Positions 1 through 7,822 of a stretch of 32,339 bases of DNA are shown here, piece by piece. The stretch is taken from NCBI GenBank assembly GCA_002498455.1, contig DAHO01000012.1, positions 1 to 32,339 of the forward strand. Reading direction: 5' to 3'. The notes beneath the pieces were generated by a model. That model did not search any database. It saw nothing but the letters and a program-made list of their open reading frames with translations, and had not been told where the DNA came from. The translations under genes and the position numbers were made by a program. This stretch comes from Euryarchaeota archaeon UBA602 (GTDB taxonomy: Archaea; Thermoplasmatota; Poseidoniia; Poseidoniales; Thalassarchaeaceae). Positions within the stretch are counted from its first letter, which is position 1; every line of letters starts with the position of its first letter.

Positions 1-3000
1 AGATTTGGTAGTCGCAGAGAGGTTCAAACCGTACTCTCCTCTTTGCTCTCAAACCGTATTTTCGTTGATAGTGTGGCTAGACGTCTGGAGTCAGGTGGAA
101 GTATCAATGACACAAATGTTCGACAGTTAGTCGACGAAATCATTGCTCCTTCTGATCATCAGTTCGAAGCCTTTGTCACAGAGATTCATCAAGCCTGTTT
201 GAAATGGGTTGATCATGTAAGGACACATGGTCACGATCTTGATGTCGCCAACGCCCTGCAAAACGGTTCACGCTTCCAGACTCTGGTCGAAATGGTCGAT
301 ACCGGTCCACCACCAACACGCTGGAACCGGTGGCTTTGGTTGCATGGTTTGTGCATGGTAACCTGTACCACATCTTCACATCAAACATCGAAAGTTAGTG
401 CCTTCAGTGGCGGAAACCTGGTTAATTCAGCAGAATGGCCACGCGGGATTGCGACTTGGGGTAATGTAGACGATACAAAAGCAAAGGAAGATGCGAAAAA
501 GTTGGGTTCGGATATTGCTGAAATTTGGAGCAATGCCTCTGGCAGAACTTTACGACCATTGGCTAGAGCGCTCTTTCTCCTCGATAATTCTACATTCGAG
601 ATTCCATACATGCCTGATATTCCGGGTTTAATACCGAACAAGATTCAATCTCCATTGCCGTATTCCCCACCTCAACCACAGTTGGCGATTGGTATAGATG
701 AAGAAGTCAATCATTTCCAAGATATGCTGATTTGTCATCGTTCACTGCTCGACCTTTTACACGAATTGAAAGTGAGACAAAGTGTCCATGAATTCGATGA
801 TATTGCATCACTGGCCGCCGATTTATTGTTGGCTCGGTGTCCCAGAATCATGCGTTCTGAATATCCGGTGGAAGTGGTCAATGTATTGGACCATTTATCC
901 GAGGAATCTTGGAGAGACGATCATATCATAGAAGCGCTTTCGATGTTGGAAGGCTTTGTTGCGGATCCGAAATCTGTGGGGTTAGATATTGCCGAAGCCA
1001 AGCGTCTACTCGCAGACTTACAAACAAGGTATACTAGGCTGCAAAATATTCGTTCACGTTATCGGGCATTCATCATTGATGAAGCCCAGGACAACTCAGC
1101 GCAACAATGGCGACTTTTGGGTCGACTATGGGGCCCAAGAAATCTGCCTGATGGATACAATGTACCCGACACACCTTGGCAGCCAACCATTTGTTGTGTC
1201 GGGGATCGTAAGCAAAGTATCTACGCGTTTAGACAAGCACAGGTATCTGGTTTCGTTGATTTCGGAAACGCACTTCGAGATATCAATACGTATGAATTTA
1301 ACAGTGAACCCGCGTTAACTCGCAAACCTGAGTTGCGACGAAAGAATGCTGCTAGAGATCCAAGGTACAGTGCAGATGGTGGATTTGCGACCGCTACTGA
1401 TTTACCTGAATCTCGAAGTAAAGCAGACGCTGCATGGCAGCGTTTTGATGAGATGGAAAAAGGGAGTACCAGACAGGTTGATGCCCTTGCCCGTTCACAG
1501 GGTCATGTCGAATTAGTCGTGAACTACCGAACTGCAGCTGGATTACTCAATCAGATGAACCAATGGTGGGATGATATTTTTTCACCGGATTATGACAGAC
1601 TTTCAGGTGATTGGTATGCACGTCCTCAGGCATTGATTCCTGCGAGGGCGCATGCAGAAGGGCGATTTGAATGGCTTCTTCCAGCAAGTAATCCTCAATC
1701 AGGGCATCCCGAGCATGACTTGACGCAAGGACTTGACCCATTTACCACCGGGACATCAAGTGAAATGGAAAACGCCCTGATAACAGCCAGAATACGAGCG
1801 TTAATCGATGGCCAAACAACAAGTATTGGAGACGTGGTTCAGCCGGAACAAGAACCAATCTCGCCTGGAGATATCCTTGTCCTGATACCTAGTCGAACCC
1901 ATCTTAGTGATTTGATGTCCCGCTTGGAGGCTGCAGGGATTCCTGCGACTGCGGACAAAGAGGGAGGATTGCTAACCCGTCCAATTGTCCGTCCACTACT
2001 TGGACTCACACAGTGGTTAGCAAGACCCACAAACCGTCATGCTGCAGGAACAGTAGCCTGTTCATGCCTTGTTGGTCTGAACGATGGAGAATTGCAATCA
2101 TTCCTGTTAGGTTCTAAGCCGGGGGAGAATCTGATTGAACGACTAGCGAATATGCTTCCTGAAGGCCCTCATCGGGCATTGGTTGAAAATTGGGTACAAT
2201 CATCTCACAGAGGTACTGTGATTGCCTCACTCAGTGATACACTGAATCACAGTGATCTATTGGTAGCTCACCCTAGACCTTCTGAACGTAATGATGCTGA
2301 ACAGTTCCTAAATCTGGTTGAATCCCAATCGAAAGAGGTTGGTGGAGACCCAATTCTCCTCTCTGATCGTATCACACACCTTGCTGATGTTGCTGGAAAT
2401 GATTTGACATCCTCGGGATATTCAAATTCCGATTCCGTGCAAATCATGACCATTCATGGTTCCAAGGGGTTGCAACGAAAATGTGTGATTGTCGGTGGCC
2501 TATTCAGCGAGGGCCAGGGCAACATCAATCACGATTTGCGGCAACGAGTGATTGCAACTCCTAGCTTATTTGCATCGAATCCTCGCCCATGGAAATCTCA
2601 TCCGAATCTGGATAGTGGCGTATGGACGCTGGCGAAAACATTGCAGGAGGCACAGATTCAAGCCGAAGCCAGACGATTGTTTTACGTCGCTTGCACACGC
2701 GTAAAGGACATCCTCATACTAGCAGGTGCCCCGAATGATTCGATTCGCAGTGGCAATCAGATTTCGATTAAACCACGCTCTGTTCCTATGCCAACATTTG
2801 GTCACATGTGGCTGGATGCAATGGGATGGCAGCCCAATGATGAGGGTCGTCATGTAATTCAAACACAGTCAATGCCCTTCGCAATCCACAGCCACGTTTC
2901 TGAACTCTCAGGATCAAATCAAAGTGTGAGTCCATTGGTTCGAATGTCACGTCTACATGAAGTTGCTGAAATCGCGTACGAGGAAGTTCAGACTAGACAA

Positions 3001-4056
3001 ACCATACATTCACCAACAAGAACACGAAGCAGCAAAATATCACCCCATCAATTGGACAAGGCATTATCCTGTCCGCGTTGCTATTTGCAGTTGTTAAGAT
3101 TGGGTCTCTCGCCGACTGAATATCAATTAGAGATGGATTCCAATGCAACACCAGCTGCGGAGAAACTAGGATTGCCTCCAGCCAATGTCATCGGTTCAAT
3201 CTTTCATCGAATTGTCGAAATTGGTTTACAAACGCCGAGTATTGACTTTGAATTGAGTACTCCATTACCGCCTCAATGGACTCAGGCGAGTCCAGACTTG
3301 CTTACCGATGACAGCGTGATTGAATCCGTACTCAAGGAATTGATGCCTGCCGATGCGGATCCGGATGCGCTCAAGTCTTTGCTAAAACAAATGTCAGTGG
3401 CGGTTAAGCAGGGTCCGTTGGGTACCCTCTCTTCGGGGGACAAATGGAACAATGAACGAGTTGAGGGTCTACGTACAGAGTGGCCATTCAGTTTGCAAAT
3501 TCCGATTCAAATCGATGTAAACGAGCAATCGTGGACTCCTTACGGTCCTCACCCCGTCGCCCACATTGAGCAATTCATGTTCTCAGTATCTGGAATTGCA
3601 GATTTGGTTCTGTGTACCCAAATGGAAGATGGGAATGGGGCAATACGTGCCGTCGATTTGAAAACTACAGGAGCAGCGCACCTGTATGCAGGTTGGAATC
3701 ACCCATTATTGGAGGCTACAGGCGAATCGCGGCACCCCGCAGAACAATCGATGTTGGACGATTATAGGATGCAATTGGCGTTGTACACTGTCGCCCTCAT
3801 TCGTCAAGAAGAGGCAAGAAAACAGCTGAATATTCCACACAGAGAAGTGCTCCCGCCTGCTATTTTGTGTGCAACAACTGGGCGTATGATTACCATGACT
3901 GAAGCAGAAATTGAATCATCGATTAGCGATCTCGAGTCACTACTTTCAACACTTGGTAAATTGACCCTTGAAGAGGACCTTGAAGTTGAATGTGATTGCC
4001 CTATGAGTCTAACCAATATTCGCTTTTTCTCAAGACCTATATCCGAACCTGAATAA
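1..4056 (+). CDS. UvrD/RecB (AddA)-like DNA helicase-nuclease, 5' truncated
   Basis: The reading frame is open from the first base, so the true start and the Walker A loop lie upstream of the window; the TTG at 43 is only the first possible internal start. Numbering from that TTG, superfamily 1 helicase motifs are clear: motif II DEAQD at 346-350, motif III GDRKQS at 387-392, motif V TIHGSKG near 803-809, and motif VI with RRLFYVACTR at 877-886. The C-terminus is a RecB-type PD-(D/E)XK nuclease: H1055, D1187, D1205-L-K1207 and a QxxxY motif (Q1244, Y1248). Cysteines C1010 and C1013 precede the nuclease core and C1317 and C1319 follow it, resembling the iron-sulfur ligands of AddB/Cas4 nucleases but in a 2+2 layout. 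Family knowledge indicates a role in resecting DNA double-strand ends. No AddB partner is visible. An M20 peptidase gene follows after 37 nt. Confidence 0.9.
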   Translation, partial: RFGSRREVQTVLSSLLSNRIFVDSVARRLESGGSINDTNVRQLVDEIIAPSDHQFEAFVTEIHQACLKWVDHVRTHGHDLDVANALQNGSRFQTLVEMVDTGPPPTRWNRWLWLHGLCMVTCTTSSHQTSKVSAFSGGNLVNSAEWPRGIATWGNVDDTKAKEDAKKLGSDIAEIWSNASGRTLRPLARALFLLDNSTFEIPYMPDIPGLIPNKIQSPLPYSPPQPQLAIGIDEEVNHFQDMLICHRSLLDLLHELKVRQSVHEFDDIASLAADLLLARCPRIMRSEYPVEVVNVLDHLSEESWRDDHIIEALSMLEGFVADPKSVGLDIAEAKRLLADLQTRYTRLQNIRSRYRAFIIDEAQDNSAQQWRLLGRLWGPRNLPDGYNVPDTPWQPTICCVGDRKQSIYAFRQAQVSGFVDFGNALRDINTYEFNSEPALTRKPELRRKNAARDPRYSADGGFATATDLPESRSKADAAWQRFDEMEKGSTRQVDALARSQGHVELVVNYRTAAGLLNQMNQWWDDIFSPDYDRLSGDWYARPQALIPARAHAEGRFEWLLPASNPQSGHPEHDLTQGLDPFTTGTSSEMENALITARIRALIDGQTTSIGDVVQPEQEPISPGDILVLIPSRTHLSDLMSRLEAAGIPATADKEGGLLTRPIVRPLLGLTQWLARPTNRHAAGTVACSCLVGLNDGELQSFLLGSKPGENLIERLANMLPEGPHRALVENWVQSSHRGTVIASLSDTLNHSDLLVAHPRPSERNDAEQFLNLVESQSKEVGGDPILLSDRITHLADVAGNDLTSSGYSNSDSVQIMTIHGSKGLQRKCVIVGGLFSEGQGNINHDLRQRVIATPSLFASNPRPWKSHPNLDSGVWTLAKTLQEAQIQAEARRLFYVACTRVKDILILAGAPNDSIRSGNQISIKPRSVPMPTFGHMWLDAMGWQPNDEGRHVIQTQSMPFAIHSHVSELSGSNQSVSPLVRMSRLHEVAEIAYEEVQTRQTIHSPTRTRSSKISPHQLDKALSCPRCYLQLLRLGLSPTEYQLEMDSNATPAAEKLGLPPANVIGSIFHRIVEIGLQTPSIDFELSTPLPPQWTQASPDLLTDDSVIESVLKELMPADADPDALKSLLKQMSVAVKQGPLGTLSSGDKWNNERVEGLRTEWPFSLQIPIQIDVNEQSWTPYGPHPVAHIEQFMFSVSGIADLVLCTQMEDGNGAIRAVDLKTTGAAHLYAGWNHPLLEATGESRHPAEQSMLDDYRMQLALYTVALIRQEEARKQLNIPHREVLPPAILCATTGRMITMTEAEIESSISDLESLLSTLGKLTLEEDLEVECDCPMSLTNIRFFSRPISEPE

Positions 4057-4093
4057 GAGCAGTACTTTTGCATCAAATCAAACTCGCAAGAAC

Positions 4094-5509
4094 ATGGCGA
4101 GCATTGACCTTGAATCCATTCATGGTTGGGTTGACGAACAGTGGGAATCACATGCATTGGACAGTTTGGCTGAATTCATCGAAATCCCTGCCCTTTCTCC
4201 TGCGTTTGATGAGGACTGGGCAGCCCATGGCTACCTGGATGATACCATCGATCTATTCCTCAAGTGGTTGGGCACATTGCCCATGGAAGGGATGTCTTGC
4301 AATGTCCATCGAATTGAGGATAGAACTCCTGTACTCACGGTGACCATCGAGGGTTCAGGAGACGGCGAAGTTCTGTTCTACAGCCATCTCGACAAACAGC
4401 CACCGTTTACGGGTTGGTCGGAAGGCAAAGGCCCTTGGACCCCTGTTCGTGAAGATCCTTGGCTCTATGGCCGAGGGAGTGTCGACGACGGATACGGTGG
4501 TTATCTCAGCATCCTCTCGATTTTAGCACTGCAGCAGCACAAAATTCCTCATCCCAAAGCTACCTTCCTAATCGAAACCTGTGAGGAATCCGGTTCGTAT
4601 GATCTTCCCGCTTACCTCGATGAACTCTCCGAAATTCTTGGTACACCAGACTTGGTGGTCGTTATGGATTCAGGTGCAGGTGATTACGAGCGATTGTGGG
4701 TCACAACTAGCCTGAGGGGGCTGATTGGGGGCACACTCCGAGTCGGAGTTAGCAAAGAAGGCGTTCATTCTGGAATGGCGGGTGGAATCATCCCCTCCTC
4801 CTTCCGAATTGCCCGTTCAATCATCAGCCGAATTGAGGACGAGAAAACGGGACAAATTCTCCTGCCCGAGTTGAGTACCAATATTTCGGATGAAGTCCAA
4901 AATGAAGCCCAAGGAATTGCCGATGTTCTCGGCGAAAATGTATGGACAGATTTCCCCACATTGGATGGAGTCGAACCTCAGACACCGGGGCTTTCAGAGA
5001 TCGTCCTATCCGGAAACTGGCGCCCCTCTTTATCGGTCACTGGTGTGGATGGAATGCCTTCGTTGAAAGACGCGGGAAATGTCTTGCGAACCCATACTTC
5101 CTTGAAGCTCAGCATGCGAATTCCACCCGGAGTTGATGCAGATTCTGCACAAGCGGCCATGGTCTCTGCTCTCGAGTCAAATCCGCCTCATGGGGCCCAT
5201 GTTACATTCTCAACCGATGCCGCCGCAAACGGTTTCTCGGCTCCAGCCATGAGCGCAACCTTCCGTTCTGCTCTCAATGAAGCGAGTCTCGCCACCTTTG
5301 GCAACCCAATGCAAGTTTTCTTCGAGGGCGGAACCATTCCATTCCTTGCCATGATGCAAGAGAAATTCCCCAATGCAGATTTCCTTGTGACCGGCAGCCT
5401 CGGACCCGGAGGAAATGCCCACGGGCCCGATGAAAAACTGCACATTCCTGCTACAAAAGCCGTGACGACCTGTCTTGCTGCGGCCATTGCCTCGCTCAAT
5501 GCTCGATGA
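4094..5509 (+). CDS. M20 family metallopeptidase / dipeptidase
   Basis: This 471-residue protein has the metal-ligand pattern of M20 zinc exopeptidases. H98-x-D100 is followed by the bridging aspartate in GRGSVDD (D131 or D132), the catalytic glutamate pair E164-E165 in the CEESGS motif, D192 in the VVMDSG strand, and the C-terminal histidine H443 in GGNAHGPDE. The sequence between about 215 and 375 fits the dimerisation (lid) domain. Length and the HLDKQP motif are closest to the carnosinase/succinyl-diaminopimelate desuccinylase-like dipeptidases, so it probably hydrolyses dipeptides or N-acyl amino acids in the cytoplasm; the substrate cannot be read from the sequence. No signal peptide is present. 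The ATG at 4094 lies 37 nt after the helicase stop, so it may be co-transcribed, although no strong ribosome site is visible. Confidence 0.9.
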   Translation: MASIDLESIHGWVDEQWESHALDSLAEFIEIPALSPAFDEDWAAHGYLDDTIDLFLKWLGTLPMEGMSCNVHRIEDRTPVLTVTIEGSGDGEVLFYSHLDKQPPFTGWSEGKGPWTPVREDPWLYGRGSVDDGYGGYLSILSILALQQHKIPHPKATFLIETCEESGSYDLPAYLDELSEILGTPDLVVVMDSGAGDYERLWVTTSLRGLIGGTLRVGVSKEGVHSGMAGGIIPSSFRIARSIISRIEDEKTGQILLPELSTNISDEVQNEAQGIADVLGENVWTDFPTLDGVEPQTPGLSEIVLSGNWRPSLSVTGVDGMPSLKDAGNVLRTHTSLKLSMRIPPGVDADSAQAAMVSALESNPPHGAHVTFSTDAAANGFSAPAMSATFRSALNEASLATFGNPMQVFFEGGTIPFLAMMQEKFPNADFLVTGSLGPGGNAHGPDEKLHIPATKAVTTCLAAAIASLNAR

Positions 5510-5517
5510 TACTTTTC

Positions 5518-5560
5518 GGGAACACATAGTGTTCCCAACATTCTGCTCCCTTTAGGGAGC
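5518..5560. repeat. Two tandem perfect hairpins after the peptidase gene
   Basis: The first palindrome has 8-bp arms, GGGAACAC and GTGTTCCC, around ATA (5518-5536). The second has 6-bp arms, GCTCCC and GGGAGC, around TTTA (5545-5560). They begin 9 nt after the peptidase stop codon and precede a TATA-like box. They could mark the 3' end of the upstream mRNA or be regulator sites for the next gene. No T-tract follows either hairpin, so a simple archaeal terminator is not supported. Confidence 0.6.
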
Positions 5561-5563
5561 GGG

Positions 5564-5570
5564 TTATAAG
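5564..5570 (+). promoter_or_regulatory. TATA-like box upstream of the coiled-coil gene
   Basis: The sequence TTATAAG sits 35-41 nt before the ATG at 5605. Allowing about 26 nt from box centre to start site, transcription would begin near 5593, giving a leader of about 12 nt. It lies just after the paired hairpins, consistent with a new transcription unit for the coiled-coil and decarboxylase genes. This is a motif match only. Confidence 0.4.
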
Positions 5571-5604
5571 ACAGGGCAATCGGTGCGATGTACCGAGGGA
5601 TACA

Positions 5605-6270
5605 ATGTCTGACACTGATGGTGATTCCGGAACAGTCACTCCTGAGCTGCGTATTCGACAGTTGGAAGACCGTCTTAGTGACGAAACTGAGCGCCTGGTA
5701 AAACTCTACGATGCGTATGAACAACAAGAGCGCGATATCGTTGGACTGCGTGCCGAAATTGAGGTTCTCGAGAAGGAAGTCATCGACAAGGAAATTGATC
5801 GAGAAGGTCTAGAGCAACTCCTTTCAGAGAAGGACAATCGTGTCCGTGATTTGGAACTTGATCATGCGAAGGCAACCAAGCGAATTGAGCACCTCGAGCC
5901 CGAACTTGAGAAGATGGAAGAAAAGTACACTCGAGAGAAAGATCGACTGGCACGTGTTTTCGAAATTGCAGAAGAGTTGGACGGCGACCTGCGTCTCGCT
6001 GTTGCTGAGATGAAGGCTCGTGACGATTGGTATGTCAGTCACATGCAAATCTTTGAAGATTTGAACAAAGCAATCAAGGTACGTTACGATATGATTGAGA
6101 ATGCAGTCGAGGCAGAACGCAAGTCTACCCACATGCAGCGGGCCCTCAAAGATCGTCTCGATGAAATTCTTAGCGCTCCCCCCGAAGAAGCTGCTGGCAT
6201 GGTCAAAGAGATTGCCGATGACTTAGAGGATGATGGAGTTCTGAACCGCTCCAACGAAGAAGAGGAGTGA
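5605..6270 (+). CDS. Acidic coiled-coil protein of unknown function
   Basis: I do not recognise a family for this 221-residue protein. After a short acidic N-terminus (about 1-15), residues about 16-120 form a near-continuous heptad pattern rich in Glu, Leu, Lys and Arg, typical of a long coiled coil. A second helical stretch with aromatic residues (WYVSHMQIF) spans about 120-185, and the tail ends in a run of glutamates. There is no signal peptide, membrane helix or cysteine pair. It may act as a scaffold or partner-binding rod. Its TGA overlaps or abuts the start of the phosphatidylserine-decarboxylase-family gene, so the two are probably translated from one mRNA. That coupling is the only functional hint. 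Confidence 0.75.
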   Translation: MSDTDGDSGTVTPELRIRQLEDRLSDETERLVKLYDAYEQQERDIVGLRAEIEVLEKEVIDKEIDREGLEQLLSEKDNRVRDLELDHAKATKRIEHLEPELEKMEEKYTREKDRLARVFEIAEELDGDLRLAVAEMKARDDWYVSHMQIFEDLNKAIKVRYDMIENAVEAERKSTHMQRALKDRLDEILSAPPEEAAGMVKEIADDLEDDGVLNRSNEEEE

Positions 6271-6275
6271 GCCAA

Positions 6276-7109
6276 ATGGGCGTCTTCGCCCGAGGTGGCA
6301 CTCTACCGACCTTGACTTGGTTATTCATGGGAATCGCGATTGAAGCGATTGCCATTCTTGTCGATGATTTGGATGGAATGGGACACGTCTTCGGGATGAT
6401 TTGTTTTATTTTCACGGCGATTGTGGCCAACTTCTACCGTGATCCTGATCGGCCGATTCCCAAGAATAAGGGAATAGTCGTCTCTCCTGCTGACGGCCAC
6501 ATCATGTTTGTTGTTCGAGAGCGAGCCATCGGTCGACGACCTACCAAAGATGAATCCTCCATCCATGATGAGTTGACTGGGGATTGGCATGAATCACCTT
6601 GCGAAAATCCGCTAAAGTTTCCTAACGAGCAGCGATGGGAGGCGGTTCCCGAAGGCGAGGAGTCTGAAACGGATGCATGGCGAATTGCCGTTTTCATGTC
6701 CCCATTCGATGTTCACGTCAATCGTGCCCCAGTCGCCAGCACAATCGTGCGCATGGAACATCGTACAGGTAAGGGATTGCGTCGAGGCCCATTCATCCCC
6801 GCTTATCGAAAGGAGTCGGCATGGAATGAACGCGTCCGAACCGTGTTTGAGCGCGATGATGGTTTGCGTGTTGAATCGACTCAAATCAGTGGTATGTTGG
6901 CTCGATCCATTGCACCTTGGTCCGGTGAAGGGGATGAGATGCGTCGCGGTCAGAGATATGGCATGATCCGACTGGGAAGTCGTGTTGATGTACGTGTCCC
7001 CGCTACAGAATTCACGCCCAATGTGATTGGGGCTCACGCTGAAAACCCTGAATATCCCAAGGGTGAGTTTGTTCAAGCAGGAACCAGTATACTGTTTACT
7101 CAGGCTTAG
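6276..7109 (+). CDS. Phosphatidylserine decarboxylase-family proenzyme (probable archaetidylserine decarboxylase)
   Basis: This enzyme would decarboxylate a phosphatidylserine-type lipid, in archaea archaetidylserine, to the ethanolamine form using a self-generated pyruvoyl group. Two membrane helices occupy about residues 8-50, followed by FYRDPDR. The conserved SPADGH motif (D73, H75), the FDVHVNR motif (D145, H147) and the self-cleavage site LGSR (S235) are all present, so the proenzyme looks active. Residues about 80-130 form an acidic insertion relative to short archaeal homologues. I chose ATG 6276, preceded by GGAG at 6264-6267; an in-frame GTG at 6267 overlaps the upstream stop and is the alternative. 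The gene end overlaps the convergent acyltransferase-like gene by 14 nt. Confidence 0.88.
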   Translation: MGVFARGGTLPTLTWLFMGIAIEAIAILVDDLDGMGHVFGMICFIFTAIVANFYRDPDRPIPKNKGIVVSPADGHIMFVVRERAIGRRPTKDESSIHDELTGDWHESPCENPLKFPNEQRWEAVPEGEESETDAWRIAVFMSPFDVHVNRAPVASTIVRMEHRTGKGLRRGPFIPAYRKESAWNERVRTVFERDDGLRVESTQISGMLARSIAPWSGEGDEMRRGQRYGMIRLGSRVDVRVPATEFTPNVIGAHAENPEYPKGEFVQAGTSILFTQA

Positions 7110-7818
7110 ATCCATCCGCCTTTCGGATGCATTTTGCGGGGATGCCTCCCCAAACTTCGCCTGGGGGTACCACGGTGTGTTTTGGCAATACAGCTCGAGA
7201 TGCAATGACGGCTTTGTCGCCAATCACACATCCCGGATTAATTTGTGCACTGGTCCCAATCACACATCGTGAACCAATCTTCACCGGTGCCAAGTGAATC
7301 CCATCTTTCTCAAACAAATGTCCATTGATGACAGCACCCCCTCCAACAATGGTTTTCGAACCCACCTCTACCATATAGCAATCATTTACGATTGGAGAAA
7401 CAATCTGTGCACCCTTGCCTATTTTCATCCCCATCATTCGGAAGTAGAAGTCACCAATGAAGGATGGAACCATCCACTGCAAAGAAGGGTTTGCAAGTCG
7501 ATGGAAGAGGGACATGAAAGCCCAGCGAATGGTCAACCAACTCTGCGTAGGAGCTTGGGCAGCGACAGATTTCGGCCTTAAAATGAGACCAAAGATCCCT
7601 AGAATGAACAAATCAAGGATACACCAAATCAACAGGCCCATGCCAATGGCAGCACCTTGAGCCGCGAGTTGATGCCAACCATCGTATGCGATTCCAGCTT
7701 CATGGAACATCCAGATACCGGGGATCGCAGCCATGCCCCAAACCAAGAAACCACAGGGCATGGCGAGTGTTGACAAGACCGCCTGAACAATGCCGAAATT
7801 TTTCATCGGCTTTGACAT
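7096..7818 (-). CDS. Membrane protein with C-terminal left-handed beta-helix (hexapeptide acyltransferase-like) domain
   Basis: The 240-residue product has hydrophobic helices at about 8-32 and 50-78, then an amphipathic linker. From about 130 to 230 there are imperfect hexapeptide repeats of the [LIV]-G-x4 kind (for example IGSRCVIG, INPGCVIG, VWGGIPAK). That pattern builds the left-handed beta-helix of acetyl- and acyltransferases, and the GxPAK ending is typical of the family. The arrangement recalls the C-terminal part of membrane proteins that accompany peptide-synthetase-like adenylation domains, but no adenylation domain is present here. The acceptor substrate is unknown. The gene begins 4 nt after the UMF1-type transporter stop, so the two form an operon and may handle the same metabolite or cell-surface component. 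Confidence 0.8.
   Translation of the reverse strand: MSKPMKNFGIVQAVLSTLAMPCGFLVWGMAAIPGIWMFHEAGIAYDGWHQLAAQGAAIGMGLLIWCILDLFILGIFGLILRPKSVAAQAPTQSWLTIRWAFMSLFHRLANPSLQWMVPSFIGDFYFRMMGMKIGKGAQIVSPIVNDCYMVEVGSKTIVGGGAVINGHLFEKDGIHLAPVKIGSRCVIGTSAQINPGCVIGDKAVIASRAVLPKHTVVPPGEVWGGIPAKCIRKADGSKPE
7113..7129. repeat. Hairpin just after the decarboxylase stop
   Basis: Six-base arms CATCCG and CGGATG flank CCTTT, 3 nt beyond the TAG at 7107-7109, and ATTTT follows at 7131-7135. This resembles an intrinsic-terminator layout for the plus-strand gene, but the bases also encode the C-terminus of the convergent minus-strand gene. Function is unproven. Confidence 0.4.
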
Positions 7819-7822
7819 TCAA

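Noticed and set aside
5188..5727. Minus-strand 179-residue open frame
   Set aside because: It covers the end of the M20 peptidase and the paired hairpins and shows no recognisable domain; it is an antisense frame.
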